Positions 34,876 to 44,872 of a DNA stretch of 46,147 nucleotides are shown one piece after another; position 1 is the stretch's first letter; each line of letters begins with the position of its first letter. The translations under genes and the position numbers were made by a program. The notes under the pieces are model-generated. The model was given only the letters and a program-made list of their open reading frames with translations. It searched no databases and had not been told where the DNA came from. Source of the DNA: Candidatus Buchananbacteria bacterium (GTDB lineage: Bacteria; Patescibacteriota; Patescibacteriia; 2-01-FULL-39-33); the NCBI GenBank assembly GCA_030650095.1, contig JAUSEE010000060.1, positions 1-46,147 on the forward strand, given 5' to 3'.

Positions 34876-35138
34876 ATGTATATCTTCTAAACAACTAAAC
34901 TATAAATAAAAATATCTTAGTCCAACCTGCGGTTGGATCGTTCTATCCTGGGTTGGCGTCCAATCTGCCACCGGCAGATTGTTCGGCGCTCAACTTCGCC
35001 TCGCTTTAAGCTCGGCTTGTTTTACTGCCAACCCGTCTCGGCTAACAGCCTCGACCCAACTGCCCGCCTCGCGTCGACAAGCGACAGCGAGTCGAGGCGG
35101 GAACTACCGCCGCATGTATACCTTCTAAACAACTAAAC
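34863..35138. repeat. Direct-repeat-flanked structured insertion at the tRNA-Gly 5' end
   Basis: 38-bp repeats at 34863-34900 and 35101-35138 (one mismatch), separated by 200 bp of nested palindromes. Confidence 0.85.
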
Positions 35139-35199
35139 CATCACAAATTACTGAATTAGCATAGCATATAAGCGCTAAATTGTAAAGAATCAGGGATAT

Positions 35200-36237
35200 T
35201 TAGGTGAAATAACTTATGATCTGATCCAGCTTCCTAAAAATAGCCATTTCATTCTTATTTTTATACTTTAACAAACTACTTTTAAACTCTGGAATACGCC
35301 TGATAAATGATTTTATTTCCTGTTCATTTGATTTAATCATTTCCAAACCATAACCCAGTTCTACCAAATATTTAGCATTAATCATTTGTTCGGTTTGTTT
35401 TTTAATCGGTATTGATAAATAGGGTTTTTTAAGATACAAGGCTTCTGATATCAAGCTCAAACCGGCGGTGCCGATTATGGCTTTGCAATTAGCTAGATAT
35501 TTCAACCACTCATGAGAACTATAATCCTTAAATTCAATATTACCAGCAGTTCCTTTCCGATTGGAACCAAAAACCACAAACTTATAATCTATTAAACCAA
35601 GGGTTTTGATCAGATCCTTAAAATCTGAATTCTGATAAACCAAAATATAATCTTCATCTTGCGGTATAAGCTGTCTCACCTCTCTTCTAACTATAGGCGG
35701 AAACAAGAAAGTATCTTTTCTTCTAACAAGGGTTTCAAAAAAACTAGTCACCAGATAATATTTAGCTCCCCAAACTACGGATTTAACCACTAATTTATCA
35801 GCTAGAAAATCTTTTTTATATTGGCTGCTTATTTCTATTTTGGTGTTGGTTAATTGATGTTGGTTATCAATGGAAATCAAGGGGACTCTTTGCAGTTTGG
35901 CTAGTAGTGCTGTGAGCGGTTCAAAATCAGTAATGACAATATCCGGATCAAAAGATCGGAATTTTTCCAATATTTTATTCCAATGCCTGGATTGTTTGGC
36001 CACTTGGTATACATTCTGATAAATAGTCTGCCAATAAATCAATTTATTATTTTTATAGGTTAGGCCTAAGCCGGGGACTTCAAAAACATCAAAGTCTTCA
36101 TCCAAAAAAAATAAAGCCTGGCCATAAGTAAAAACTAAGACCTGATGACCTTTGCTAACCAAATATTGCAGTACCTCCCTGCTTCTGGTGGAGTGGCCAA
36201 AACCTTGGCCGGAAACACCGTAAATTATCTTTGCCAT
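35200..36237 (-). CDS. Glycosyltransferase, MurG/UDP-glycosyltransferase-like
   Basis: KIIYGVSGQGFGHSTRSREVLQYL; C-terminal GTAGLSLISEALYLKKPYLSIPIKKQTEQMINAKYLVELGYG. Confidence 0.85.
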   Translation of the reverse strand: MAKIIYGVSGQGFGHSTRSREVLQYLVSKGHQVLVFTYGQALFFLDEDFDVFEVPGLGLTYKNNKLIYWQTIYQNVYQVAKQSRHWNKILEKFRSFDPDIVITDFEPLTALLAKLQRVPLISIDNQHQLTNTKIEISSQYKKDFLADKLVVKSVVWGAKYYLVTSFFETLVRRKDTFLFPPIVRREVRQLIPQDEDYILVYQNSDFKDLIKTLGLIDYKFVVFGSNRKGTAGNIEFKDYSSHEWLKYLANCKAIIGTAGLSLISEALYLKKPYLSIPIKKQTEQMINAKYLVELGYGLEMIKSNEQEIKSFIRRIPEFKSSLLKYKNKNEMAIFRKLDQIISYFT

Positions 36238-36305
36238 AAGTTAATAATATACCACATAACCAGCAATAATCAACCATTATATCTGATTGTATTTTTATCG
36301 GTCAA

Positions 36306-37370
36306 ATGTTAATATTACCACAGATAAAAAGATCAATTATGGAAAATTCCGAAGAAGAAAATTTAACCTCAGCCAAAGAAGAAAACGGCGATAATCTGAT
36401 AGATTTTACTCTCCGTCCGCAAAAATTAAATGAATATGTCGGCCAGGAAACAGCCAAAGAAAACCTAAAGATATTCATAGAAGCGGCCAAATCACGGGGC
36501 GAATCGTTGGAACATGTTTTGATTTTTGGCCCGCCCGGATTAGGCAAAACCACTCTGGCTCATATTATTGCCAATGAAATGGGCAGTAATATAAAAGTCA
36601 CTTCCGGTCCGGCCATAGAACGCGCCGGTGATTTGGCTGCCATACTCACCAATTTATCAGACGGTGATGTTTTATTTATTGATGAAATACACCGCATGAA
36701 TAAAACCATAGAGGAAATACTTTATCCGGCCATGGAAGATTATGCCCTGGATATAGTTATTGGCAAAGGCCCTTCAGCCAGAACTCTAAGATTGGATCTG
36801 CCAAAATTCACCATTATCGGGGCGACCACCAAAGTCAGCGGCCTATCTTCCCCCTTGCGAGATCGTTTCGGCAATGTCTTTAGATTGAATTTTTATTCGC
36901 CGGCCGAAATAGAACTGATAGTTAACAGGGCGGCCAGGATACTTAATACCGAAATCGATAGTGAGTCGCTTCAAGAAATAGCCAAGAGATCCAGACAAAC
37001 CCCCAGAATAGCCAACCGCCTCCTAAAAAGAGTGCGGGATTTCGCTCAAGTTAAGAAAAATGGTAAAATAGATAAAGAAATCGCCAAAGAAGCTTTGGAT
37101 ATGTTGGAAGTAGACAGCCGCGGCTTGGATAATATTGATCGACAGTTTTTAAAAGCCTTAATCGAAAAGTTTGCTGGCGGACCAACCGGCTTAAACACTC
37201 TAGCTTCTTCTCTATCGGAAGAAATGGACACTATAGAAGACGTTATCGAGCCGTTTCTGCTGCAAATCGGCTTCATTAATAGAACGCCGCGAGGACGAGT
37301 CGCTACCGAATCAGCCTATCGCCACCTTAATTTGGAGCCGCCGCTAAACTTACAAGACAAATTAATTTAA
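36306..37370 (+). CDS. ruvB: Holliday junction branch migration helicase RuvB (start likely at internal ATG 36339)
   Basis: [71 protein letters not shown]. Confidence 0.97.
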   Translation: MLILPQIKRSIMENSEEENLTSAKEENGDNLIDFTLRPQKLNEYVGQETAKENLKIFIEAAKSRGESLEHVLIFGPPGLGKTTLAHIIANEMGSNIKVTSGPAIERAGDLAAILTNLSDGDVLFIDEIHRMNKTIEEILYPAMEDYALDIVIGKGPSARTLRLDLPKFTIIGATTKVSGLSSPLRDRFGNVFRLNFYSPAEIELIVNRAARILNTEIDSESLQEIAKRSRQTPRIANRLLKRVRDFAQVKKNGKIDKEIAKEALDMLEVDSRGLDNIDRQFLKALIEKFAGGPTGLNTLASSLSEEMDTIEDVIEPFLLQIGFINRTPRGRVATESAYRHLNLEPPLNLQDKLI

Positions 37371-37374
37371 TTAA

Positions 37375-37632
37375 ATGATCACTATTGTCGTATTTTATTA
37401 TCTTTATTTGGTTATAGTATTATTTTTTGTAATTTACAGCTTTTTTAATATTTACCATTTGATCCGATTCGGCTTTGCCAGTTTCACCAATATAATAATC
37501 ATTGTGGCTTATTTAATAGCCGCTACCTTTTTAATAGCCTATTCCTTTATTTTATTAAACCAAGTGGATTGGAGCTTGCCCCTGATTAATTTACCCGTCG
37601 GCCAATTAGGCGGCAGTGACATTAATATTTAA
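37375..37632 (+). CDS. Small two-TM membrane protein
   Basis: Hydrophobic segments; between ruvB and the PH-domain gene. Confidence 0.65.
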   Translation: MITIVVFYYLYLVIVLFFVIYSFFNIYHLIRFGFASFTNIIIIVAYLIAATFLIAYSFILLNQVDWSLPLINLPVGQLGGSDINI

Positions 37633-37635
37633 TTT

Positions 37636-38181
37636 ATGATTTCCAAAAATAGCCTACCCGATCAGCATGTTGGAGAAGAGGTCGTCCTGCATTTAAGAAG
37701 GCATTGGTTTATTTTTTTAAAGATATTTCTATTTGTTGTGATTTTGGCTTTAATACCGATGGCCTTATACTATATGATAAGCCAAAACATTCCCACAATT
37801 ATAGAAAGTGACATTGGCTACCCGCTGCTGTTAGTATTGTTTCTGTCGTATTACCTTATCCTTTTAGTGGCTATACTCACTGTTTGGACAGAAAATTATC
37901 TTGATGTTTGGACTATAACCACAGACAGAATAATTAACCGAGAGCAAAACAGCTTATTTAACCGCATCGTTTCGGAACTGGAACTAAAGATGGTTCAAGA
38001 TGTGACAGCCGAACAAAAAGGATTTTTCCCGACTGTCTTTTATTACGGCGATGTTTATATCCAATCGGCCGGTGAAAAAGAAAGGTTTGTCTTCGAACAA
38101 ATACCCCAGCCCTATAAGATAGCCAAAATAATACAACAACTAGATGAAAAGGCCAAAAAAAACTCTCCTGAAAGAATTTGA
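37636..38181 (+). CDS. Membrane protein with bacterial PH-like domain
   Basis: Two TM segments followed by DVWTITTDRIINREQNSLFNRIVSELELKMVQDVTAEQKGFFPTVFYYGDVYIQSAGEKERFVFEQIPQP. Confidence 0.8.
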   Translation: MISKNSLPDQHVGEEVVLHLRRHWFIFLKIFLFVVILALIPMALYYMISQNIPTIIESDIGYPLLLVLFLSYYLILLVAILTVWTENYLDVWTITTDRIINREQNSLFNRIVSELELKMVQDVTAEQKGFFPTVFYYGDVYIQSAGEKERFVFEQIPQPYKIAKIIQQLDEKAKKNSPERI

Positions 38182-39205
38182 TTATAATTTGCCAGCTAAC
38201 TTAATAGGCCAAAAACCAATCAAACCGCGAGACTCTGCGCGGTTATTAATTTTAGACAAAAAAACCGGTAGGATAGAGCATAAAAGATTTTATGATATGG
38301 CTTTTTATCTCCAAGCCGGTGATGTTCTGGTTTTAAATAATTCCAAAGTCATACCGGCCAGATTAGTAGGGCAGAAAATAACCGGCGGAAAAATAGAAAT
38401 ATTTTTGCTTACAAAAATGTCATTGAAAGAGGGTGAAAACGACCGAGACAATCACATGTCTACAAAAAATATTTGGCAGGTTTTAGTGAAAGGCAAAATA
38501 AAAATCGGGCAAGAAATATTTTTTAAAAAAAACATTAAAGTTAAAATAATAAAAAAAGTTGATGAGACATCTTTTTTAGCCCGGTTTAATGTTTCCGATA
38601 AAAAAATATTTTCCATCGGCCAAGTGCCTCTGCCGCCTTATATAAAAAAATCTGCCAAGATGTCTGATTATCAAACTGTTTATGCTAGCCTGGCCGGATC
38701 AGTGGCCGCTCCCACTGCGGGCCTGCATTTTACCAAAAAACTGATAAGCCAAATAAAGAAAAGCGGTGTAACCATAGAATACATTACCCTTCATGTCGGT
38801 CTGGGCACTTTTTTGCCGGTTAAAAGTAAATACATCGAGGATCATAAAATCCATAACGAGTTGGCTGATTTATCTAAAAAAACAGCTGAAAATATAAATC
38901 AAGCCAAAAAATCCGGCCATAAAATAATCGCTGTCGGCACTACCAGCCTTAGGACGCTAGAGGCCTTTAGCGACAGGCTGGGGAAAGTAAAAGCGCAAAA
39001 TAAATGGGTGGATATATTCATTTATCCGGGCTATAAATTTAAAGCGGCAGACTCCCTCATAACCAATTTTCATTTGCCCAAATCAACGCTTTTAATGCTC
39101 GTCTCTGCTTTCGCCGGCCAAAAATCAATCAAAAAATCATACCAAGAAGCCATTATTGAAAAATATAAGTTTTTCAGTTTCGGCGATGCTATGCTGATTA
39201 AATAA
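38144..39205 (+). CDS. queA: S-adenosylmethionine:tRNA ribosyltransferase-isomerase
   Basis: FDYNLPANLIGQKPIKPRDSARLLILD, VAAPTAGLHFT, YITLHVGLGTFLPV, GTTSLRTLE, NFHLPKSTLLMLVSAF; start overlaps the upstream gene. Confidence 0.96.
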   Translation: MKRPKKTLLKEFDYNLPANLIGQKPIKPRDSARLLILDKKTGRIEHKRFYDMAFYLQAGDVLVLNNSKVIPARLVGQKITGGKIEIFLLTKMSLKEGENDRDNHMSTKNIWQVLVKGKIKIGQEIFFKKNIKVKIIKKVDETSFLARFNVSDKKIFSIGQVPLPPYIKKSAKMSDYQTVYASLAGSVAAPTAGLHFTKKLISQIKKSGVTIEYITLHVGLGTFLPVKSKYIEDHKIHNELADLSKKTAENINQAKKSGHKIIAVGTTSLRTLEAFSDRLGKVKAQNKWVDIFIYPGYKFKAADSLITNFHLPKSTLLMLVSAFAGQKSIKKSYQEAIIEKYKFFSFGDAMLIK

Positions 39206-39273
39206 ATTTGACAAGCCATCTTGGATACAATAACATTAGGCCAGTGTTCATTTATAACCAGAAGGAAACTCAA

Positions 39274-39619
39274 TATGCCTTGGCCATTTTATCTGACTTT
39301 GTTATTTTTATGTTGCCTGATAACTTTTGCCCTAGCTTATAAATATGGTAAGAAAAATTACCAATTTGAAAATATAGGCTGTCCGCTGACGCTAAAAGAT
39401 ATTATCAAGGTCCATGGCCTGGATCTATTATGCAAGGAATTGGCTACTTTGTATTGTATTAAATCTAAATTAGGTTATTTTCTTTGCCTAGCTAAAGACC
39501 AGGAAACTGAAAAAATATATTATTTCAAATTTAATAATCATCCTGGAAAGTTTTTTATTTTTTATGTACAAGAAAAGATGCCCAAACAGTTTGAGATTAT
39601 CCTAACAACCAATTCTTAA
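39274..39619 (+). CDS. Hypothetical protein (start likely about 39274, not 39221)
   Basis: SD-like GAAGGAAACTCAAT before ATGCCTTGGCC; N-terminal TM. Confidence 0.6.
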
Positions 39620-39644
39620 AAACTCGCCTAGACGAGTTTTTATT

Positions 39645-40568
39645 TTGATCGTTAAAACTGCTATAATCTATACTATGACTTGGTTTACCATCGCTATCAT
39701 CGCTTATTTTTTAAATGCCATAGCTGTAACTATTGATAAGTTTTTGTTGTCCAAAAAAATCAGCAACCCGGCTGTCTACGCTATTTTTATTTCCACTCTA
39801 AGCCTGCTGTCTCTGGTTTTAATGCCTTTTGGCTTTAAGCTTTATTCCGCTAGTCAGATTTTAATCGCTCTTTTGGCCGGACTCATTTTTACCTTCGCTT
39901 TGTTTTACATGTTTAAAGCCTTAAGCCAAAATGAAGCTTCACGCATTACTCCTTTCATGGGCGGCCTGCAGCCAATTTTTGTTTTTATACTGGCCTTATT
40001 CTTTTTAAACGAAAACTTGGGTTTGCAACAAATCGTGGCCTTTGTAATTATCATCATTGGCACAGTGGCAATTTCCTGGCAAGGCAGTTCTAAAACCGAT
40101 AAAAAAACCGCTTATTTATTCGCTGCCATAGCCACTCTCTTGTTTGCTATTTCCTATACCATCAATAAATATTCATTTATCAATCAGGATTTCATCTCCG
40201 GTTTTATTTGGACAAGAGTGGGCGCTTTCATCGGCGCTTTGGTTCTTTTGGCTTCAGCCAAAAATAGATGCGACATTATGCTAGAATTAAGGAAGCCGAA
40301 AAAGCAGGCGGGCGGGCTCTTTCTTATTGGGCAACTAGCGGGAGCCTTGAGCTTTATTTTAATTAATTACGCTATTGCCATCTCCAGCAGCGTCGCCTTG
40401 GTTAATGCTTTGCAAGGCTTGCAATATGTTTTTCTGCTGGCAATCGTTTTCTCTTTGTCTTCTAAATTTCCCCGGCTTTTGGAAGAAAAATTCACCACGG
40501 CTATCGTAATCAAAAAAATAATCGCTACTCTTTTGATCATCGTGGGCTTATTTATATTATTTGTTTAA
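39645..40568 (+). CDS. EamA/DMT-family transporter
   Basis: Two five-TM halves; ALSQNEASRITPFMGGLQPIFVFILALFFLNENLGLQQ. Confidence 0.87.
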   Translation: MIVKTAIIYTMTWFTIAIIAYFLNAIAVTIDKFLLSKKISNPAVYAIFISTLSLLSLVLMPFGFKLYSASQILIALLAGLIFTFALFYMFKALSQNEASRITPFMGGLQPIFVFILALFFLNENLGLQQIVAFVIIIIGTVAISWQGSSKTDKKTAYLFAAIATLLFAISYTINKYSFINQDFISGFIWTRVGAFIGALVLLASAKNRCDIMLELRKPKKQAGGLFLIGQLAGALSFILINYAIAISSSVALVNALQGLQYVFLLAIVFSLSSKFPRLLEEKFTTAIVIKKIIATLLIIVGLFILFV

Positions 40569-41573
40569 ATGAAAATAAAAGGTAAAAAAATAATCATTCT
40601 GCTGGCTATTGTAGTTATTTTGGCCTTATGTGCCTCTTCCTTTTTGTTTAATTTTTCTAAAGAAAACATCAAATGGGGCGTTACTTTTTCTGCCAAATAT
40701 GCCCAGGATGAGCTGGGTTTGAATTGGCAAGAAACTTATTTGGCCATATTGGACGATTTAAAAGTGGATAATATCAGATTATCGGCTTACTGGGATAGTA
40801 TTGAAATAGAAAGAGACAACTACGATTTCAGCCAGTTAGATTATCAGATAAACGAGGCCAGCAAAAGAAACGTGAATATTATCTTGGCTGTAGGCCGAAG
40901 ATTACCCAGATGGCCAGAGTGCCATGATCCTAGCTGGCTGGCTAATTTGTCTAAAGATGAAGCCAGGCAAGAACAATTGGAACTAGTTGATCTGGTGATC
41001 AAGCGCTATGATAAAAATGAAAATATCAAATCATGGCAAATTGAAAATGAACCATATTTAGGAACTTTCGGCCAGTGCCCTCCTTTAGATGAAGAACTCT
41101 TTTTGCAAGAAATCGCCCTCGCTAAAGAATTGAGCTCAAAACCGATTCTGGTAACCGATAGCGGCGAGCTTAACTTTTGGATTAAAGCGGCTAAAACCAG
41201 GGCCGAAATAATCGGCAGCACTCTTTACCGAGTGGTTTACAATAAAAAAATAGGTTATGTCAGATATCCTATACCGCCTATTTTTTATTATGCTAAAGCC
41301 AGTTTTATTAAGCATATTTTCAAAACAAAAAGCGTAATAAACTCCGAATTGCAAACAGAAGCTTGGCATACCGCCGAAAAAGACTTGGCCCAAATGACAG
41401 CAGAAGAAACAGCCAAGTCAATGGATTTGAAGCAATTCAAGAAAAATGTGGCTTTCGCCCAAAGAGCTGGCTTTGATGAAATATATCTTTGGGGAGCCGA
41501 GTGGTGGTACTTCTTAAAAGTAAAACAAGACCATGATGAGATCTGGAACGAAGCTAAAAAAATCTGGCCCTAA
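40569..41573 (+). CDS. TIM-barrel glycoside hydrolase-like exported protein
   Basis: N-terminal TM/signal; WGVTFSAKYAQDELGLNWQETYLAILDDLKVDNIRLSAYWDSIE, QIENEPYLG (acid/base-like NEP), INSELQTEAW. Confidence 0.78.
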   Translation: MKIKGKKIIILLAIVVILALCASSFLFNFSKENIKWGVTFSAKYAQDELGLNWQETYLAILDDLKVDNIRLSAYWDSIEIERDNYDFSQLDYQINEASKRNVNIILAVGRRLPRWPECHDPSWLANLSKDEARQEQLELVDLVIKRYDKNENIKSWQIENEPYLGTFGQCPPLDEELFLQEIALAKELSSKPILVTDSGELNFWIKAAKTRAEIIGSTLYRVVYNKKIGYVRYPIPPIFYYAKASFIKHIFKTKSVINSELQTEAWHTAEKDLAQMTAEETAKSMDLKQFKKNVAFAQRAGFDEIYLWGAEWWYFLKVKQDHDEIWNEAKKIWP

Positions 41574-41583
41574 TTTATAATTT

Positions 41584-42726
41584 ATGCGAGAAAAAATTTA
41601 TAAAAATCCCGATTGGTATAAAAATCCCGATTTGATAAAAGTTAAGGTCGGCGATCGCATCGAGACATCAGAAAGCCGTAGGATTAAGCGCCAGGAAAAA
41701 TTGAAGTCGGGAGAAATCGAACAATATAAGCTGGAAGATTTTGTCGAATTAAGCGCTGGGGAAGCGGAAGAAATCCTGAAGCATCTTGAGTCGCATGGCG
41801 ATAAGTTTGGCGGCCGAGTATTATCGGCTGAAGATTTGGAAGGAAACGGCCAAAGGCCGAAATATGTCGCCACGATCGGCGAGCGAAAAATATATTTGCC
41901 TGAAGAACCTTATCAATTCGAAGAACGTCGTTGCGCCACTGTCTATGTCGAGAGTGATGACAAGAAAAGGATTGTTCCGCGCACTTATTATTTAAGCAAC
42001 TCTGCCGCCAGTTGGCGTTATCTGCCTGAATATACCTTAAATGTCAGGGGCGAAGTCAGCCATTTTGGCAAGGGCTATGAGGAACAAAGCTTGAATGCGC
42101 CTCTAGCTGTGCAGAAAAAGCTTGCCAGCCTAAGCGGCAAAGATAATCCTCTGGCCAAATCACAAAACAGCGATTTAATTTTTGCCGGCACCGCCCGCAA
42201 AATTAATTATGACAGCGATGCTTCGTATTTTCGATCAGTCGAATCCTCGCCAATTGTCATTGAGGGTGATTTTCGCCGCCAGGAAGATTTATCCGACCGG
42301 GATCCCAATCAGACTCTTTACGGTTTAAGGACGATGCAGAAACCGGAGGATATCGCTTTCCGCCATGATTCTGATGAGCCCGATTTTGACCATTTAGTTG
42401 ATAGTTGGATGCAATATTCTGATTTATATGGGGAAGTCAAAGTTAGGGTATTCGAATCAAACGATGGCCAGAACAGATATTTTTTCGGGACGGACAAATT
42501 AGGACGGTCATGGCCGATTAGCGGAGAGACATCGGCGAAAGTCGGGACTAATGGTCTGCGCCAAACCTGGTTAAGTTTGGGTGATTTTTTCACTCCGGCT
42601 TATGAATATGACACACAAGCCGGCAGTTATGGCAACAATAGTTTGCACCGGGGTAAATACGTTGATATGTATAAGAATTATTTGAGTAAGATACCGTTAA
42701 TTCAGAAATTCGAAAATAGTAAATAA
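41584..42726 (+). CDS. Hypothetical protein
   Basis: Long intact ORF without recognised domain. Confidence 0.7.
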   Translation: MREKIYKNPDWYKNPDLIKVKVGDRIETSESRRIKRQEKLKSGEIEQYKLEDFVELSAGEAEEILKHLESHGDKFGGRVLSAEDLEGNGQRPKYVATIGERKIYLPEEPYQFEERRCATVYVESDDKKRIVPRTYYLSNSAASWRYLPEYTLNVRGEVSHFGKGYEEQSLNAPLAVQKKLASLSGKDNPLAKSQNSDLIFAGTARKINYDSDASYFRSVESSPIVIEGDFRRQEDLSDRDPNQTLYGLRTMQKPEDIAFRHDSDEPDFDHLVDSWMQYSDLYGEVKVRVFESNDGQNRYFFGTDKLGRSWPISGETSAKVGTNGLRQTWLSLGDFFTPAYEYDTQAGSYGNNSLHRGKYVDMYKNYLSKIPLIQKFENSK

Positions 42727-42801
42727 TCTATCGATGTATTATGGCCTCGGTTTACCCCATAGATAAAAAAATCCCGTTTAATTTACGGGATTTATGGTTT
42801 T

Positions 42802-43275
42802 TTACTCTTTATTCTCTTTTCTTTTTTGCTCGTCTTTAAAATCTTTTAAAATGGCATCAATATCAACTGGCTTAAAAGCCAAACCTAGGGGATCAATGAG
42901 TGTTTCTGCGGTTTCATCATTATTCTGATTAATAGTTCCAATATTAGCTATATTTTCATCAAAATTTTGGGCGAATTCGCCAAAAACCTGGCTAAAATTA
43001 ACCACGATATCGCCGCCCATGCCTATAGCCGAAGCGCAAATAAAAGAATGATCGCTTAATTTGACAAAGAAGATATAACTATGAAAACGCTCGTCCAAAG
43101 GAGCAACATTTATAAACATGTGCAAGTAATCAATGTCCAAACCAGAAATGCTCCGCTGGAAAAAATTGACTATCGCCTTAATTTGCTTGGCCACTAATTG
43201 GTCGAATTCATAAATCCTGATAAACAAAAGCTTGTTGCCATCCTGGTATTTTATTTCCTGTTTCGGTACGATCAT
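42802..43275 (-). CDS. Hypothetical protein
   Basis: Intact ORF with SD (aaggagaag) and a terminator hairpin downstream (ATCCCGT...ACGGGAT). Confidence 0.65.
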   Translation of the reverse strand: MIVPKQEIKYQDGNKLLFIRIYEFDQLVAKQIKAIVNFFQRSISGLDIDYLHMFINVAPLDERFHSYIFFVKLSDHSFICASAIGMGGDIVVNFSQVFGEFAQNFDENIANIGTINQNNDETAETLIDPLGLAFKPVDIDAILKDFKDEQKRKENKE

Positions 43276-43443
43276 GATAACTTCTCCTTGAAGTTGATTT
43301 TAAAAGAACCAAGCCCTAAAGAACCAAGCTTCATATTATTACATTTCTTTAAAAAAGGCAATTGAAAATGAAGCTTAAAAATGGTAGGCTTAAATTAACA
43401 AATTTTTGTTTATTTCTTCTGTTTTAACCCTAATATCAAACCA

Positions 43444-44865
43444 ATGTCACTTCTATCCCATATAGCCAGAAATGCCTCCTACCAAGCTTTTAGCAAGTTT
43501 TTCGGGGCTATTATCGGCTTGTTAACCGTGGCTTTAATGACCCGCTATTTAGGGCAAACCGGTTATGGTTATTACACTACTATAGTCGCCTTTCTGCAAT
43601 TTTTCGGAGTTTTAGCCGACTTCGGCTTACAAATGACCACCACTAAAATGCTCTCCGAACCAGGTACTGATAATAATAAAATATTCGGCAATATTTTTAC
43701 CCTCCGGATTCTTTCTTCCATATTATTCTTGGGTTCTTCGGTTTTGATTGTCTGGCTGCTGCCTTATCCGCTTCTAATCAAAGAGGGCATATCAATTGCC
43801 AGCTTGTCGTTCTTCTTCATTTCTCTGCAATCTATTTTCGTCAGCATATTCCAAAAAAATATTGCTATGGCCCGTGTCGCTTTGGCCGAAATTTTAACCA
43901 GAAGCGTGGCCTTGCTAGGCATCTGGCTGTCTGTTTATAACGATTTAGGATTGCTTTTAATTATCGCTTCCATTGTTTGCGGCAATGCTATCAGTTTTGG
44001 CATCCTATTTTTCTCTTCAGCTAAATATTTGAAATTAAGACCGGAAATAAATTTGGCAATTTGGAAAAAAATTTGGTCTGCAACTTGGCCATTGGCTTTA
44101 ACCATCGCTCTGACTTTGATTTATTTTAGAGCTGATACTGTGATACTGTCTTTGTTTCGGCCGCAGAGCGAAGTCGGAATTTATGGCGCCACCTATAAAG
44201 TTTTGGAGGTATTGGTGCAGTTCCCTTATTTATTTTTGGGATTGATCCTGCCTCTTTTGACAAGTTTCTTCGTCAGCAATAGAAAAATATTTGAACTCAT
44301 AATCCAAAAGGGGTTTGATTTTTTGATAATCATTGTCATGCCTATGATTTTTTCGATTTTATTTCTAGGAGAAAAAATCATGGTTTTTATTGCCGGGCCG
44401 GAATTTATAATTTCTGGAGCATTGCTGAAAATCCTAATTTTTGCCACCGCTTTGATTTATATAGGCGCTCTCTTCGGTTATGCTATCGTGGCCGCCGGTT
44501 TGCCCAAAAAAATGATCAAATTTTATTTTATTGATGCTGTTATCTCCCTAGTGCTCTACCTTATATTCATTCCCATATTTTCTTATTGGGCCGCCGCTTA
44601 TATCACCATCTTAACCGAGCTTATCATAACCTGGTCGTCTTATTATGTTCTAAAGAAATACACCCGCATTAAAATTAATCCCAAAATAATTTATAAATCT
44701 CTTGGCGCCAGCTTGATTATGTCGATTTTTTTATTTGTTTTAATAAACCAAAACTTGATGACTTTGGTTATTGTCGGCGTCTTAATTTACTTTTGGGCCT
44801 TATATATCCTCAAGGGATTTTCTAAAAAAATGGTTTTAGAAATAATAAATCCGCTTAAAAAATAA
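43444..44865 (+). CDS. Oligosaccharide flippase (Wzx/MATE-like polysaccharide transporter)
   Basis: Multi-TM; ARNASYQAFSKFFGAIIGLLTVALMTRYLGQTGYGYYTTIVAFLQFFGVLADFGLQ. Confidence 0.92.
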   Translation: MSLLSHIARNASYQAFSKFFGAIIGLLTVALMTRYLGQTGYGYYTTIVAFLQFFGVLADFGLQMTTTKMLSEPGTDNNKIFGNIFTLRILSSILFLGSSVLIVWLLPYPLLIKEGISIASLSFFFISLQSIFVSIFQKNIAMARVALAEILTRSVALLGIWLSVYNDLGLLLIIASIVCGNAISFGILFFSSAKYLKLRPEINLAIWKKIWSATWPLALTIALTLIYFRADTVILSLFRPQSEVGIYGATYKVLEVLVQFPYLFLGLILPLLTSFFVSNRKIFELIIQKGFDFLIIIVMPMIFSILFLGEKIMVFIAGPEFIISGALLKILIFATALIYIGALFGYAIVAAGLPKKMIKFYFIDAVISLVLYLIFIPIFSYWAAAYITILTELIITWSSYYVLKKYTRIKINPKIIYKSLGASLIMSIFLFVLINQNLMTLVIVGVLIYFWALYILKGFSKKMVLEIINPLKK

Positions 44866-44872
44866 GTTACTT

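Noticed and set aside
34933-35136. 67-aa ORF in the tRNA-Gly repeat unit
   Set aside because: Lies entirely in the palindromic insertion; no SD; composition follows the repeats.
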